Assembly: GCF_019455445.1 (NCBI RefSeq)
Contig: NZ_JAHWUS010000001.1
Coordinates: 372,001-436,000 of the forward strand
Direction: 5' to 3'
From: Pseudaquidulcibacter saccharophilus
Lineage (GTDB): Bacteria; Pseudomonadota; Alphaproteobacteria; Caulobacterales; Aquidulcibacteraceae
DNA: 64,000 nucleotides
Part shown: positions 8,807 to 17,617 of the stretch, in pieces
How the letters are laid out: each line of letters starts with the position of its first letter
Position numbering within the stretch: the first letter of the stretch is position 1
The notes under the pieces: generated by a model
Database searches by the model: none
Seen by the model: the letters and a program-made list of their open reading frames with translations, nothing else
What the model was told of the DNA's origin: nothing
Made by a program: the position numbers and the translations under genes

Positions 8807-8848
8807 GGCACGTTGGAGAGTTTGGTTCTCAAAACAATGGGGCGTGCC
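8807..8848 (+). promoter_or_regulatory. Leader stem-loop before the ompW-like gene
   Basis: GGCACG (8807-8812) pairs with CGTGCC (8843-8848), with an inner GAGA/TCTC pairing. It ends about 8 bases before a strong GAGGGG ribosome-binding site. Such 5' hairpins often stabilise abundant outer-membrane-protein mRNAs or serve small-RNA control. Confidence 0.4.
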
Positions 8849-8868
8849 GCGATTTTGAGGGGATTAAA

Positions 8869-9603
8869 ATGAAAAAAATACTTTTGGCTTCTGCTGCTTT
8901 GATTGCTTTCGGCGCTACTGCTGCTAATGCACAAGATTTGGTAACTGCTAAAGCTGGTACTATCAAATTAGACGTTCGCGTAACCGGTATCCTTCCTGAT
9001 GAAGATGCTCCTTTGCGTGTTGGTAATGGTCTTAGCGGTGTTCTTGCACCAACTTTGACAACTGACAAACAAACTGGCCTAAAAGCAGAAGTTGACGATT
9101 CATATGTACCTACTATTGGTCTTGAATATTACCTAACTGATAATATTTCTGTTGAAGCAATCGCAGGTACCGGCGTTCACGAAGTTACCGTTCCTGGTGC
9201 AAAAGCTGCTCTTGGCGCACTTGTTCCAATGACAAGCGACAAAGTTGCTAAAGTTGCTCACCTTCCACCAACTGTAACTGCTAAATACCACTTCAACTCT
9301 AAAGGCAAATTCTCTCCTTATGTTGGTGCTGGTGTAACTTACATTTGGTTCTATTCTGAAGACAGCAAAAACAATGTTGACCTTAACCTAAAAGATGGTT
9401 TCGGATATGCTGTTCAACTTGGTCTTGACGTGAACACGGCTTCTAAATGGTCTTATAACGTTGACGTTAAGAAAATTTTCTTTGAAACAGACGCTTATGT
9501 TGGCGCAACTACTGCTGGTGGCGCATACGTAGCAGACGCTTTGAGATCAAAAGTAACTCTTGATCCATTGGTTGTTTCTGTAGGTTTCGGTTATAAATTC
9601 TAA
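8869..9603 (+). CDS. OmpW family outer membrane beta-barrel protein
   Basis: A 244-residue protein with a clear signal peptide (KKILLASAALIAFGATAANA, cleaved before Gln22). The mature part alternates polar and apolar residues as in small beta-barrels, includes an OmpW-like segment (KFSPYVGAGVTYIWFYSE), and ends in the aromatic YKF expected for outer-membrane insertion. Codon choice is strongly skewed to GCT, GGT and GTT, unlike its neighbours, as in very highly expressed genes. A strong GAGGGG ribosome site, a long leader and a strong terminator support high expression of a single-gene unit. OmpW proteins form narrow channels for hydrophobic solutes; the substrate here is unknown. Confidence 0.88.
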   Translation: MKKILLASAALIAFGATAANAQDLVTAKAGTIKLDVRVTGILPDEDAPLRVGNGLSGVLAPTLTTDKQTGLKAEVDDSYVPTIGLEYYLTDNISVEAIAGTGVHEVTVPGAKAALGALVPMTSDKVAKVAHLPPTVTAKYHFNSKGKFSPYVGAGVTYIWFYSEDSKNNVDLNLKDGFGYAVQLGLDVNTASKWSYNVDVKKIFFETDAYVGATTAGGAYVADALRSKVTLDPLVVSVGFGYKF

Positions 9604-9656
9604 TTTATAGCCAAAAACTCTCCCTGATAGGCAATTTGGTGCCTCTCATAACTTTT

Positions 9657-9690
9657 CAGCCTAAACCGCATGGTTTAGGCTGATTTTTTA
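9657..9690 (+). terminator. Strong intrinsic terminator after the ompW-like gene
   Basis: A perfect 11-bp stem CAGCCTAAACC/GGTTTAGGCTG with tetraloop GCAT is followed by a T-rich tract. Confidence 0.9.
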
Positions 9691-9775
9691 TTTGGCTGTA
9701 TGAAAACTATGGCACGCATAATATACGTTGCCGTGCAATATACGCCAACTTTTATGAGAAAAATAAAATAAGAAA

Positions 9776-10459
9776 TTAGATTTTTATAAAATCAAAGAAA
9801 TGCGGCGCACAATCGCCCAGGCCCTTTAATTGATAGCGGGTAGTAAAATGGTCTTGTGGTGGCGTTAACCAGTCCTCTGGGCCTTCTGCAAGCCATTTAA
9901 GCGATGGATTCTTGGTAAGTGCCAATAGCGCAGTTTCTGCATAATTTGCCCAATCGGTGGCAAACCTTAACTTCCCATCATTTTTTAAAAGCCGTGTTAT
10001 TTCGTGCGCAAAGGCATCGTTTACAAGACGACGTTTACGGTGGCGAAGTTTTTGCCACGGATCAGGAAACATAATAAAAATTCTATCAATTGAATTGTCT
10101 TGAAAGTTTGCAAGGTATTTTCTGGCGTCATCATTAATCAGGCGCACATTTTCAAGCTTGTTTTCAATTATGCCATCCAGTGCTTTGGCAACGCCATCAA
10201 AGAATGGTTCAGCACCGATAATAAGTGTATCTGGATTGGCTTTTGCCTGGGCAATCAAATGCTCGCTACCACCGAAACCAATCTCAAACCAAACGGCTTT
10301 GGCATTTGGCATAAGGCCTTTTGGGTCAAAGTTATTTGAACCTTCATTTGAAATTTCAACAGGCAATAAAAAATCTGCAAGCCTTGCATCCACAAGACTT
10401 GCTTTTCTAAATGACAATGGTCTGCCACGGGTGCGACCAAAGGTTTTTATATTTTGCAA
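9776..10459 (-). CDS. trmB: tRNA (guanine-N7-)-methyltransferase
   Basis: A 227-residue SAM-dependent enzyme that makes m7G46 in the variable loop of tRNAs. Family motifs are FEIGFGGSEHLIAQA (SAM loop), IFPDPW-type IMFPDPWQKLRHRKRR, and TDWANYAE near the C-terminus. It lies 25 bases after the XRE-type regulator gene on the same strand. In relatives metK sits between these two genes; here it is absent. Confidence 0.95.
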   Translation of the reverse strand: MQNIKTFGRTRGRPLSFRKASLVDARLADFLLPVEISNEGSNNFDPKGLMPNAKAVWFEIGFGGSEHLIAQAKANPDTLIIGAEPFFDGVAKALDGIIENKLENVRLINDDARKYLANFQDNSIDRIFIMFPDPWQKLRHRKRRLVNDAFAHEITRLLKNDGKLRFATDWANYAETALLALTKNPSLKWLAEGPEDWLTPPQDHFTTRYQLKGLGDCAPHFFDFIKI

Positions 10460-10484
10460 TTTAACAATCCGAACAAATTAGTGA

Positions 10485-10883
10485 TTAATTTGCCAGAACG
10501 CGCACCAATTCCACGATTTTTTTACGCTGTGCCGGCGAGGTAACTTTAGCATATTCTGTCAAAAGCTCCATAGCACCAGGTGCGGCTAGTAATTCTGCCA
10601 CTTGTAAAGGTTGTGGTCCATCATTTTCTGCCAAACCGCCGCGTCCGCTTGGTTCAACACCTTCAAAGAAAAATGCAGTCGGAACGCCAAGTGCTTCACC
10701 AATTTGGAAAAGACGGCTTGCACCAACACGGTTAAATCCTCTTTCGTATTTTTGCACTTGTTGGAAGGAAATTCCTAAAAAGTCTGCTAATTTTTCTTGG
10801 CTCAATCCCAGCTCTTCACGTCTTTGTTTAAGACGACGTCCAACATAAGCGTCAATAGCTGTTGAGCTTCTTTCGTTACTCAT
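10485..10883 (-). CDS. XRE-family transcriptional regulator
   Basis: A 132-residue protein with an N-terminal helix-turn-helix (residues about 14-68; SQEKLADFLGISFQQVQKYE is the recognition region). The C-terminus is a short helical tail (SPAQRKKIVELVRVLA) typical of the small HTH protein found between lnt and metK in alphaproteobacteria. Its targets are unknown. Confidence 0.88.
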   Translation of the reverse strand: MSNERSSTAIDAYVGRRLKQRREELGLSQEKLADFLGISFQQVQKYERGFNRVGASRLFQIGEALGVPTAFFFEGVEPSGRGGLAENDGPQPLQVAELLAAPGAMELLTEYAKVTSPAQRKKIVELVRVLAN

Positions 10884-10920
10884 AAATTACCTCGTTCTAT
10901 TTAGTGTTTTTGTTAATAAA

Positions 10921-12468
10921 CTACATAACAGCTTTTTTATCAATTAAAATAGCTGCAACAAAGAAACAGAGCAAAAAAGCCGCAAAGATACTGTTACCAA
11001 GCCTTGAATAAGGCGTAGATTCGATTTTTGAAGGCAGTAACGCGGAAATTAGGCGACTACCGCTTCTAAATTGTACAACAGGCTCCCCGAAAGAATCAGT
11101 AATCGATGACCAACCACCAGAGGCTGCACGAATCAAGGGCTTGCCTTGCTCAATTGCGCGCCACCTTGCTTGGTTATAATGCTGGTCTGGGCCAAGAAGA
11201 TCGCCATACCATGCATCCACCGAAACATTGACTATCCAGTCTGCTTTTATACTCTCTTTATTTGTATAATTAGGGAATATTATCTCATAACAAATGCGAG
11301 GTTCTATTAACGGAATATCTGCAATTTTAATTAATTGTGGGCCAGTGCCACTATTAAAGTCTGTGCCGTATGAAACTAGGCTAGTTATTCCCAATGCGTT
11401 GAAAACAGATTTGAATGGCAAATACTCCCCAAATGGTACAAGATGCCCTTTGTCATATAGCTTTAGAAGCGCTGGTGCCTTTGGGGTTCCACCAATAAAA
11501 GCGATGGAATTATAATATATATCTTCATTGTTGAAATCGCGGCGTGGCGCACCAACAATCAATAATTTATTTTGGATATATTTGTTGATTTCAAATAAAA
11601 CATAAGGTTCTTCTAATAATAAAAAAGGAAAAGTTCCTTCGGGCAAAACAATTATTTTTGATTTCTTTGCGTCTTCGCTTTGTAAAAGCCCAAGATAGGT
11701 TTCAACCACGTGTAATTCATTGCCGGTTTGGTATAATTCTTTTTGGCTAAAACCACCTTGTCCAGTGGCAATTATTGGCGGGTTGTTGCGCGCGACCAAA
11801 TGGGTGAAGTTCTTATGATAAAACCCATAAGCAAAGCCAATGCCGCAAACCGCAACCATACATGCAAAAATTTGCTTGCCCCATTTTTTATCGATTACAG
11901 CAATCGCGGCAAAAACGAAAATTGTGAACAGGGTTACGCCATATGGCCCAAGCCATGCCGCATTTTGCGATATTAAACCGCCTGCATTAAAGATATAGGC
12001 CGGGAGATTCCACGGTAAACCGGTGAATAATGTGCCACGCAAATATTCAATCAGGGTAAAAGTTGCGGCGAATAATAATGATTTAGTTGCCGATTGTGGG
12101 CGGAATTTAAAATAAACCAGACCGCCAACGCCCCAAAACAATGCCAAAACCGCCGGCAATAGGGTTATCGCAAATGGCATAAGCCAAAAAAACTTTTCGG
12201 CATCAACCAAAAATGCAGCCCCAAGCCAAAACATAGATGCCGCAAACATTATAAAGGCAAAAAACCACGCCCGCCAAAATGCCGCCTTTAAACTCGGTGC
12301 GTTTTCAAGGGCGAAAAATAGTAAAATAATTCCCAAACCATAAAGCGGGGCAATAAAAAATGGCGCAAAACCAAAAACCGCACCAATCCCGCCGAGGGTA
12401 AGCCATAAATAGACAAAACGTGTCTTACCCGAAAACAAAGAATTTAGTTTTTGCAAAATTTGGTTCAA
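10921..12468 (-). CDS. lnt: Apolipoprotein N-acyltransferase
   Basis: A 515-residue inner-membrane enzyme that adds the third acyl chain to lipoproteins. About six to seven membrane segments in the first 210 residues are followed by a nitrilase domain with the catalytic triad visible in LPEGTFPF (Glu), YDKGHLVPFGEYLPF (Lys) and EPRICYEIIFP (Cys), and a last membrane helix at the C-terminus. The start overlaps the stop of corC by 4 bases, so the two are translationally coupled. Several lipoproteins encoded in this window (Pal and the predicted ones at 37709 and 46189) would be substrates. Confidence 0.96.
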   Translation of the reverse strand: MNQILQKLNSLFSGKTRFVYLWLTLGGIGAVFGFAPFFIAPLYGLGIILLFFALENAPSLKAAFWRAWFFAFIMFAASMFWLGAAFLVDAEKFFWLMPFAITLLPAVLALFWGVGGLVYFKFRPQSATKSLLFAATFTLIEYLRGTLFTGLPWNLPAYIFNAGGLISQNAAWLGPYGVTLFTIFVFAAIAVIDKKWGKQIFACMVAVCGIGFAYGFYHKNFTHLVARNNPPIIATGQGGFSQKELYQTGNELHVVETYLGLLQSEDAKKSKIIVLPEGTFPFLLLEEPYVLFEINKYIQNKLLIVGAPRRDFNNEDIYYNSIAFIGGTPKAPALLKLYDKGHLVPFGEYLPFKSVFNALGITSLVSYGTDFNSGTGPQLIKIADIPLIEPRICYEIIFPNYTNKESIKADWIVNVSVDAWYGDLLGPDQHYNQARWRAIEQGKPLIRAASGGWSSITDSFGEPVVQFRSGSRLISALLPSKIESTPYSRLGNSIFAAFLLCFFVAAILIDKKAVM

Positions 12469-13376
12469 TCTGCGCCTTTTTCATCTTTTTTATTGTCGGT
12501 TTTGCGAATTATAAGACGGTTGATACGGCGCGGGTCGGCATCGATAATTTCCATCTCAAACCCGTCAAGATCGCTAATAATCTCGCCACGAAGTGGAACG
12601 CGACCCAAAACCGCAAATGCAAGACCGCCCATTGTATCAACTTCTAATTCCGCATCCTCGGTATTAAAAATTATGCCGGTTTCTTCTTCAAATTCTTTAA
12701 TCGGAAGCCTTGCATCAACTTCCCATTTATCTGGACCACGTTCGATTAGGGCGTTGGTGATTTCATCATCATATTCATCGTCAATCTCGCCGATAATTTC
12801 TTCGACCAAATCTTCGATTGTAACCAAACCATCGGTTCCGCCATACTCATCAATCACAAGCGCCATATGGCATCTCTGGGCGCGCATCAGAAGCAAAAGA
12901 TTAGGTAGGCGCATGGATACCGGCGCATAAACCAAATCCCGCTTGATGCGGCTTATAGGCTTGTCATCAAAGCCTGCCTCAACCACACCGTCACTATTGG
13001 GGGTTAAAAGTGAAAGAATATCTTTTACGTGAACAAAACCAATCGGATTATCAAGATTTTCGCGGTAAACCGGCATGCGTGAATGTTGATTTTCGGCAAA
13101 GATTTGTGCCAATTCGCCCAATGTGGTTTCGGCCTCCACGGCCTCTATATCCGCGCGCGGAACCATAACATCGCCAACATTTAACCGGTCGAATGATGCC
13201 ACTTTGAACAACATTTCGCGCTTGTTTTGGGAATAGGTGTCCTTGTTCGCCTGTTCAAGGGTTTCAATAATTTCTTGCGATTCTGAATCAATGGTCTTAC
13301 GAGCCATTACCGAACGTAAACGACCGAATAAACTCTTCTTCTCACTACTGCCATCATCAGAGCTTGGCATCATCAA
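12465..13376 (-). CDS. corC: CorC/HlyC family CBS-domain protein
   Basis: A 303-residue protein with two CBS motifs (about 75-195; VMVPRADIEAVEAE and MALVIDEYGGTDGLVTIED are characteristic) and a C-terminal CorC/HlyC transporter-associated domain (about 215-295). There is no N-terminal DUF21 membrane domain, so it is the short soluble form encoded beside ybeY and lnt. In enterobacteria this form is tied to magnesium/cobalt efflux; the role here is inferred from that. It overlaps ybeY by 20 bases and lnt by 4. Confidence 0.93.
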   Translation of the reverse strand: MMMPSSDDGSSEKKSLFGRLRSVMARKTIDSESQEIIETLEQANKDTYSQNKREMLFKVASFDRLNVGDVMVPRADIEAVEAETTLGELAQIFAENQHSRMPVYRENLDNPIGFVHVKDILSLLTPNSDGVVEAGFDDKPISRIKRDLVYAPVSMRLPNLLLLMRAQRCHMALVIDEYGGTDGLVTIEDLVEEIIGEIDDEYDDEITNALIERGPDKWEVDARLPIKEFEEETGIIFNTEDAELEVDTMGGLAFAVLGRVPLRGEIISDLDGFEMEIIDADPRRINRLIIRKTDNKKDEKGAD

Positions 13377-13875
13377 CCCCTATTAAATCCCCTTCATTAG
13401 CGTCATAAGGGTTATTAATTCCCAATTTGGATAAAATTTCAACCTCCAAGGCTTCCATTTCCTGCGCTTCATCATCTTCAATATGGTCAAAACCAATTAA
13501 ATGAAGCACACCATGCACAATCATATGCGCAATATGGTCTTTGAATGCCTTGTTTTGCGTATTTGCTTCGTTTTGGCAATAATTATGGGCAATCGCTATA
13601 TTGCCCAAAATATCATCATCAACAGACTCAAAAGATAAAACATTGGTTGGCTTATCATGGCCACGCCATAATTTATTCAATTCATGGATGCGATCATCAT
13701 TGCAAAGCAAAATATCGATATTGCCAAAAGGTGGCTCGAATTCATCTAAAACCGATTTTACAATTTCAATTGTAAAAGTTTCAGTATCGGGCAGGCTGGT
13801 TTCCCAAACCGTATCTTCGATTAGTATTTCAATACTCTGGTCTTCGCTATTGTCGTCATCATTAGGCATTTGCAT
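13357..13875 (-). CDS. ybeY: Endoribonuclease YbeY
   Basis: A 172-residue zinc endoribonuclease acting in 16S rRNA 3' maturation and ribosome quality control. The three-histidine zinc motif HGVLHLIGFDH is intact. The N-terminus up to about residue 20 is acidic and poorly conserved; the chosen ATG overlaps miaB by 14 bases, while a later start would remove part of the first strand. In most relatives phoH lies between miaB and ybeY; here the genes overlap directly. Confidence 0.95.
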   Translation of the reverse strand: MQMPNDDDNSEDQSIEILIEDTVWETSLPDTETFTIEIVKSVLDEFEPPFGNIDILLCNDDRIHELNKLWRGHDKPTNVLSFESVDDDILGNIAIAHNYCQNEANTQNKAFKDHIAHMIVHGVLHLIGFDHIEDDEAQEMEALEVEILSKLGINNPYDANEGDLIGVDDAKL

Positions 13876-15232
13876 CGGCCTTTAATAATTCACCCGCCAA
13901 AGAGTTAAGGCCCGCACCAACGGCCTTCACGCGAACGGTTTTATTAATCATGCTTTCGTCGCCAGCAAAAAATACCGATTGTTGCCAAGGTGCTTTGCCA
14001 AGCATCTGACCCGGGTTGCGGCCTTTGCCAGTTACCAAAACATCGACCTCTTGCCCGATTTTTGACGCGTTAAACGCAGTTTGTTGTTCGGCCAATAATG
14101 CCTGTAATGCCTGAAGGCGCTCATCCTTAATGTTTTCAGCAATTTGATACATCATTGCCGAAGCCGGCGTTCCCGGGCGGCGTGAGTATTTGAAACTATA
14201 TGCACTTGCATATTTAATTTCACGGACAAGCGCCATGGTTTCTTCAAAATCCTTATCGCTTTCACCAGGGAAACCAACAATGAAATCAGACGCAATAGCA
14301 ATATCAGGGCGCATTTTGCGAACTTGTGCAATGGTTTCGGCATAGGATTCGACCGTATGCTTACGGTTCATTGCTTTTAGAACCTTGTTAGAACCCGCCT
14401 GTACCGGAAGGTGAAGATAAGGCATTAATTTGGCAATGCTGCCGTGTGCGGCGATTAAATCATCGCGCATATCGCATGGGTGGGAAGTAGTGTAACGAAT
14501 ACGCTCAACCCCATTTAATTCGGCAATCTTTTCAATTAATTGCGCAAGGCCGATATTATTGCCGCCATCATAGGCATTAACATTTTGCCCCAAAAGAATG
14601 ATTTCTTTTACGCCATTATCAACAAGTGATTTTGCCTCATCCATAACTTTGGCAAACGGGCGTGAGAATTCTTCGCCGCGCGTATATGGCACAACACAGA
14701 AAGAACAGAATTTGTCGCAACCTTCCTGAACCGATAAAAATGCAGAAACGCCGGTGTTTTCGCGCTTGATAGGAAGGGCATCAAATTTATCAATCGCATC
14801 AAATGAAGTGTCCAAAACTTCACCAGATTTACGGGCGGCCCGCGCAATAAGCTCTGGTAAATGGTGATATGCCTGTGGACCAACCACAAGCTCGACTACG
14901 GGCGCGCGGTTCATGATTTCCGCACCTTCGGCCTGTGCAACGCATCCGGCAACGGCAATCATCATATCGCCATTACCTGCCTTTTGCTTGGCTTCTTTTT
15001 GCATTTTAAGGCGGCCAATTTCTGAATAAACTTTTTCGGTTGCTTTTTCACGAATGTGGCAAGTGTTTAACACCACTAAATCGGCATCTTCGGGTTTTTC
15101 AACCGGCGCGTACCCAAGCGGCGCAAGGACATCGACCATACGCTCACTATCATAGACGTTCATTTGGCAACCATAAGATTGCACGAAAAGCCCTTTTTTG
15201 GCCTTTGTGTTTGTTTTATTATTTTCTGACAT
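13862..15232 (-). CDS. miaB: tRNA-2-methylthio-N6-isopentenyladenosine37 methylthiotransferase
   Basis: A 456-residue radical-SAM enzyme that adds the methylthio group to i6A37 of tRNAs. Domain order: UPF0004 (about 10-130; Cys in YGCQMN, NTCHIR and AGCVAQ bind the auxiliary cluster), radical SAM with CDKFCSFCVVPYTRG, then a TRAM domain (about 380-450). It follows fur by 14 bases in the same direction and runs into ybeY. Confidence 0.97.
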   Translation of the reverse strand: MSENNKTNTKAKKGLFVQSYGCQMNVYDSERMVDVLAPLGYAPVEKPEDADLVVLNTCHIREKATEKVYSEIGRLKMQKEAKQKAGNGDMMIAVAGCVAQAEGAEIMNRAPVVELVVGPQAYHHLPELIARAARKSGEVLDTSFDAIDKFDALPIKRENTGVSAFLSVQEGCDKFCSFCVVPYTRGEEFSRPFAKVMDEAKSLVDNGVKEIILLGQNVNAYDGGNNIGLAQLIEKIAELNGVERIRYTTSHPCDMRDDLIAAHGSIAKLMPYLHLPVQAGSNKVLKAMNRKHTVESYAETIAQVRKMRPDIAIASDFIVGFPGESDKDFEETMALVREIKYASAYSFKYSRRPGTPASAMMYQIAENIKDERLQALQALLAEQQTAFNASKIGQEVDVLVTGKGRNPGQMLGKAPWQQSVFFAGDESMINKTVRVKAVGAGLNSLAGELLKADANA

Positions 15233-15246
15233 AAACCTTTGTTGCC

Positions 15247-15660
15247 TTATTTATTTAAAGGCACCCCATATAATTCTAAGCGGTGATCAACCAGCCGATA
15301 GCCAAGTTTTTCCGCGATTTTTCTTTGTAGCTCTTCAATTTCTGGATCTGAGAATTCAAGAACTTTGCCACTTTGCAAATCGATTAAATGGTCGTGATGG
15401 TCGTCGCCAATTTCTTCATAGCGTGAACGACCATTACGGAAATCATGACGCTCCACAATGCCAGATTCTTCAAGCAAAGAGACGGTGCGATAAACGGTGG
15501 CGATAGAAATACCTTTATCAATCGCCGATGCACGGCGATGTAATTCTTCGACATCTGGATGGTCTTTGGCACTTGATAAAACGCGGGCAATAATGCGGCG
15601 CTGTTCTGTCATGCGCAGACCTTTTTCAGCGCAAAGTTTCTCGATTCTATCTTCCATCAT
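15247..15660 (-). CDS. fur: Fur family metal-responsive regulator
   Basis: A 137-residue Fur-superfamily repressor: an N-terminal winged helix (TEQRRIIARVLSSAKDHPDVEELHRR...GISIATVYRT region, about 15-75) and a dimerisation domain with the metal-binding HHDHLID motif near residue 90. No C-terminal CxxC pairs are present, as is usual in alphaproteobacterial Fur/Mur. In rhizobia this orthologue often senses manganese (Mur) rather than iron, so the metal is undetermined. Confidence 0.9.
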   Translation of the reverse strand: MMEDRIEKLCAEKGLRMTEQRRIIARVLSSAKDHPDVEELHRRASAIDKGISIATVYRTVSLLEESGIVERHDFRNGRSRYEEIGDDHHDHLIDLQSGKVLEFSDPEIEELQRKIAEKLGYRLVDHRLELYGVPLNK

Positions 15661-15735
15661 GTGTCAAATCCGTACGAATTGTGTTTTGCCCTAAATAACA
15701 GGCAACACCAGTATTTTACAAGTAATTATTTCAAT

Positions 15736-16173
15736 TCAGCAATTCAAATTCATTGTAATTGCATCAATCAAACAATTATCATCGGTCTTATAATAGTCTT
15801 TACGGCGTCCAATTTCAATAAAGCCTGATTTTTGGTATAATTTTATTGCATTTTGGTTGTTTTCGGCGACTTCTAAAAACAGGTTTTTAATTCCATGTTT
15901 TTGTAGTTCATTAATCGCATATTCAAGCAATTTTACCCCATGCCCCATGCCGCGCATTGTGGGGGAAATCCAGATCATTATTATTTCGGCCTCATCAAGG
16001 ACTTTTTGCAAAAGAATAAAGCCAGTGTTTTCCATTAAATAACAAATTTGGTTTTCACTATTTAAGGCGCTTTCAAAATCCTTTTGCCCCCATGAATGGG
16101 CTGATGCATCACCGGAAATAAGTGCCACTAGCTGCGGAATATCATCTGTGCAAATTTCCCTAATGACCTGCAA
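15736..16173 (-). CDS. rimI: Ribosomal-protein-alanine N-acetyltransferase-like GNAT protein
   Basis: A GNAT acetyltransferase of 145 residues when started at the TTG at 16173, which sits 5 bases after an excellent AAGGAGG. Longer frames from ATGs at 16260 or 16200 would overlap tsaB much further and lack such a site. The acetyl-CoA-binding motif is seen in ISPTMRGMGHGVKLLEYAI (Q/R-x-x-G-x-G/A type) and the C-terminal motif in NNQNAIKLYQKSGF. RimI acetylates ribosomal protein S18 in E. coli; in alphaproteobacteria the gene is usually paired with tsaB, as here, with a 14-base overlap. Confidence 0.88.
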   Translation of the reverse strand: MQVIREICTDDIPQLVALISGDASAHSWGQKDFESALNSENQICYLMENTGFILLQKVLDEAEIIMIWISPTMRGMGHGVKLLEYAINELQKHGIKNLFLEVAENNQNAIKLYQKSGFIEIGRRKDYYKTDDNCLIDAITMNLNC

Positions 16174-16777
16174 ATTTGCCTCCTTGCCATAAAACAGCAT
16201 CCGCACCACGCATATATTGCGGAACAGGCGGTCTTGTTTGCTGATTTTCATTTTTGGCAATTTCGCAAAGCCTTAAAGGGTGAATAAAATCATCCAATGA
16301 TGCGCCCAATTCTTTGGGAATGGCGTGGCCAACTAGGGTAAAGCCTTTATAGTCATTTATTGTTGTAAAGTCTTCAAAACGGGTTGGTGGCAAAATCCAG
16401 TTATCACCGTCTTTTGCCGCCATAAAAACGCTTCCGGCGACATTTATTGCACAAATCGTTTTAGGTGCATTGGCTTGTTTAACGAATGCCTCAAAGCTAT
16501 TGATGCCCAATAATTCGCTGCCCAAAGAAATTGCCAAACCTTTGGCAAATGCCAAACCAACCCTAACACCGGTGAATGAACCCGGGCCAATGGTAACGGC
16601 AATCTTTTCGATATCAGAATTTTTAATGCCGGTTTTAAGAAGCGCGTCCGACAACATTTGTGGCAAGATTTCCGCCTGATTAGACGGCGCGGGAACACAT
16701 TGCTCATAATTTATTCCATCACCCAAAATGGCGATTGAGCAATGTTTCAACGCGGTATCAATGCCAATGATTGCCAT
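16160..16777 (-). CDS. tsaB: tRNA threonylcarbamoyladenosine biosynthesis protein TsaB
   Basis: A 205-residue ASKHA-fold protein, the scaffold partner of TsaD in t6A37 synthesis. Typical features are the N-terminal IGIDTALKHCSIAI phosphate-like loop and TIGPGSFTGVRVGLAFAKGLA, which carries the family signature. It overlaps xthA by one base and rimI by 14 bases, so all three are probably co-transcribed. Confidence 0.93.
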   Translation of the reverse strand: MAIIGIDTALKHCSIAILGDGINYEQCVPAPSNQAEILPQMLSDALLKTGIKNSDIEKIAVTIGPGSFTGVRVGLAFAKGLAISLGSELLGINSFEAFVKQANAPKTICAINVAGSVFMAAKDGDNWILPPTRFEDFTTINDYKGFTLVGHAIPKELGASLDDFIHPLRLCEIAKNENQQTRPPVPQYMRGADAVLWQGGKFAGH

Positions 16778-17577
16778 TAAATTTCCATTTCAATAGTTAT
16801 TGGAACATGGTCAGACGGTTTTACCCAACTGCGGGCATGGGTATGGATTTTGTAGGATTCAGGCACAAATTTATCGCCAATTGCTTTTGAAACCCAAATA
16901 TGATCAAGGCGGCGACCACGGTTATTTTTTGTCCAATCCGCAGAACGATAAGACCACCATGAATAAAGCTTTTCATCCATATTATGCGCAATGCGTGCAA
17001 TATCCAAAAGGTCGCCATCAATACGCAATTTTTCCAAGGTTTCGGTTTCAATTGGGGTATGTGATACCACATCCAAAAGCGCCTTGTGTGACCAAACGTC
17101 ATGCTCATGCGGGGCAATGTTTAAATCGCCAACCACAATATATTGCCCCATTTTTTGTTTATAATACGCATCCATTTGCGCCAAGAAATCTAGTTTGTGG
17201 GCAAATTTATCATTTTGCGCGGCATCGGGAATATCACCACCTGCAGGGACATAAAGGTTATGAATTATAATATCACTATCGCCAATTTTTGCCGCCGCCA
17301 CGCGGGCATGGTCGTGCATACAAAATTTAGGTTCTTCAACTTCGGTTAGTGGAATTTTGGAGGCAATCGCAACACCGTGCCAGCCCTTTTGCCCGCGAAT
17401 TACAAAATGATTATAGCCCAAATCCTTGAAGACTTTGGATGGGAATTCAGCGGTTTGGCATTTGATTTCTTGAAGGCATAAAATATCTGGTGCGGCCTCA
17501 TTGATAAAGTCCGCAACGATGGGCGCGCGCAGGCGTACCGAATTAATGTTCCAAGTGGCAATTTTAATTTTTGTCAT
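16777..17577 (-). CDS. xthA: Exodeoxyribonuclease III family AP endonuclease
   Basis: A 266-residue EEP-fold nuclease for base-excision repair. Conserved residues are seen in TWNINSVR (Asn), CLQEIKCQ (metal-binding Glu), GDLNIAPHEHDVW (Asp and Asn), RRLDHIWVS (Asp) and SDHVPI (catalytic Asp-His). The start codon lies 4 bases after a perfect hairpin whose 3' arm contains the only G-rich stretch available as ribosome site. Confidence 0.94.
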   Translation of the reverse strand: MTKIKIATWNINSVRLRAPIVADFINEAAPDILCLQEIKCQTAEFPSKVFKDLGYNHFVIRGQKGWHGVAIASKIPLTEVEEPKFCMHDHARVAAAKIGDSDIIIHNLYVPAGGDIPDAAQNDKFAHKLDFLAQMDAYYKQKMGQYIVVGDLNIAPHEHDVWSHKALLDVVSHTPIETETLEKLRIDGDLLDIARIAHNMDEKLYSWWSYRSADWTKNNRGRRLDHIWVSKAIGDKFVPESYKIHTHARSWVKPSDHVPITIEMEI

Positions 17578-17581
17578 ATGC

Positions 17582-17604
17582 CCCGTCTAAAGATTTTAGA
17601 CGGG
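17582..17604 (-). promoter_or_regulatory. Perfect 10-bp hairpin just before xthA start
   Basis: On the minus strand CCCGTCTAAA pairs with TTTAGACGGG across a 3-base loop. It follows the terC2 stop by 13 bases and ends 4 bases before the xthA ATG, with no T-run after it. It could end the terC2 message, be an RNA-processing site, or mask the GGGG that would serve as the xthA ribosome site. Confidence 0.5.
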
Positions 17605-17617
17605 TTTGGCAAGGTTG

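Larger units (their letters stand above)
8131..8868. other. 738-bp intergenic region between fabI and the ompW-like gene
   Basis: No convincing coding sequence; a 66-codon frame at 8414-8614 has no similarity I recognise and crosses the repeat region. The left part is very AT-rich and should hold the fabI promoter. The middle holds two pairs of 10-bp direct repeats and the right part a structured leader of the ompW-like gene; both are listed separately. Confidence 0.7.

Noticed and set aside
16174-16260. N-terminal extension of rimI to the ATG at 16260
   Set aside because: It would overlap tsaB by 101 bases. The TTG at 16173 has an ideal AAGGAGG and starts at the conserved GNAT N-terminus.
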